Source: JAIOSM01 sp023143455 (GTDB lineage: Bacteria > Desulfobacterota > Desulfobacteria > Desulfobacterales > Desulfobacteraceae). From it: 64,000 nt of DNA. Under the pieces are notes generated by a model. The model was not told the origin of the DNA and did no database searches. It saw only the letters and a list, made by a program, of their open reading frames with translations. The stretch is from assembly GCA_030632885.1 (NCBI GenBank), contig DAOVTW010000008.1, forward strand, positions 11,975 through 75,974. The letters run 5' to 3'. Numbering within the stretch: the first letter of the stretch is position 1; the number at the start of each line of letters is the position of its first letter. The position numbers and the translations under genes are program-made. Shown one piece after another: positions 63,851 to 64,000 of the stretch.

Positions 63851-64000
63851 GGGCGGTATTATCAAGTAACGACGGTTGATCAGTCTGATATACGCGGATT
63901 GGTTACCGCAGGAATTGGCTTCGTCGTGGAGCTGCCCTTATCTATAATCGGGAGTTTCAGTAATATTACCTATTCCCATAGTTTAAACTGGGGTTCTCCA
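63851..64000 (+). other. Open frame running off the right edge
   Basis: From a TAG at 63848 the frame is open to base 64000 (50 codons): GRYYQVTTVDQSDIRGLVTAG..., a stretch with beta-strand-like alternation and less AT bias than its surroundings. It could be the start of a gene or a fragment. No start codon with a good ribosome site is seen. Bases 63751-63850 hold nothing I recognise. Confidence 0.3.

Noticed and set aside
1..64000. tRNA genes and CRISPR arrays
   Set aside because: No cloverleaf-like sequences with GTTCGAATC-type T-loops and no regularly spaced repeats were seen by eye; a tRNAscan or CRISPR search was not run.

Overview
The window is AT-rich chromosomal DNA of a Gram-negative anaerobe, most likely a member of the Desulfobacterota (Desulfobacterales type). 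The supporting evidence is the gene order ffh-rpsP-khpA-rimM-trmD-(SPOUT methyltransferase)-rplS-rnhB-yraN-rsmI, a ferredoxin-dependent 2-oxoacid oxidoreductase (korDABC), a DUF362 ferredoxin-like protein, decarboxylase sodium-pump subunits, two FapA/DUF342 proteins, and a heterodisulfide-reductase-like iron-sulfur protein that reads through an in-frame UGA as selenocysteine. Species-level placement cannot be made from the sequence alone. I saw no tRNA, rRNA, CRISPR array, prophage or recognisable transposase.

Layout. 1-8.3 kb: translation, RNA modification and SRP genes, mostly one rightward operon, with rlmN and a small response regulator leftward. 8.4-15.7 kb: a TraB/GumN-type protein, then a leftward BMP-type nucleoside ABC importer (binding protein, ATPase, two permeases) whose operon runs into a secretory M48 protease with TPRs. 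15.8-24.1 kb: a cNMP-binding domain protein with OadG/OadB-like subunits, DUF362 ferredoxin, GntR regulator, lipoprotein, cyclophilin, a cysteine-desulfurase-like enzyme, an internally shortened CtlX-like protein and an acyltransferase. 24.1-31 kb (leftward): parA-parB-(ispH::ubiA fusion)-FapA, and the selenoprotein. 31.2-35 kb: hrpA. 35-37.9 kb: an accessory island with two diverged inverted repeat copies flanking a frameshifted membrane-anchored unknown gene, then a GSU2403-type nucleotidyltransferase behind a promoter overlapped by an operator-like inverted repeat. 38-41.3 kb: a response regulator and a FapA protein whose N-terminus looks like a decayed copy of that regulator. 41.3-47.1 kb: a TolC-MFP-RND efflux operon. 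47.3-51 kb: a glycosyltransferase and korDABC. 51-53.5 kb: a small protein and an acyltransferase::hydrolase fusion. 54-58.5 kb: Lrp regulator, panB, an unknown conserved-looking protein, and a glutamate/leucine dehydrogenase fused to CBS domains. 58.6-63.5 kb: parvulin, a GNAT-like::E1(ThiF)::nitroreductase three-domain protein, and a hybrid histidine kinase. The last 470 bases hold only a tiny ORF and an open frame running off the edge.

Most notable points: the selenocysteine codon with a well-formed bacterial SECIS hairpin; four multidomain fusions (IspH-UbiA, acyltransferase-hydrolase, GDH-CBS, GNAT-ThiF-nitroreductase); the pseudo-receiver FapA next to its likely parent regulator; a CtlX homologue apparently missing two internal blocks; and the inverted-repeat island with an A7 frameshift. 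All family assignments are from recognised motifs and remembered family sequences; no database search was run.
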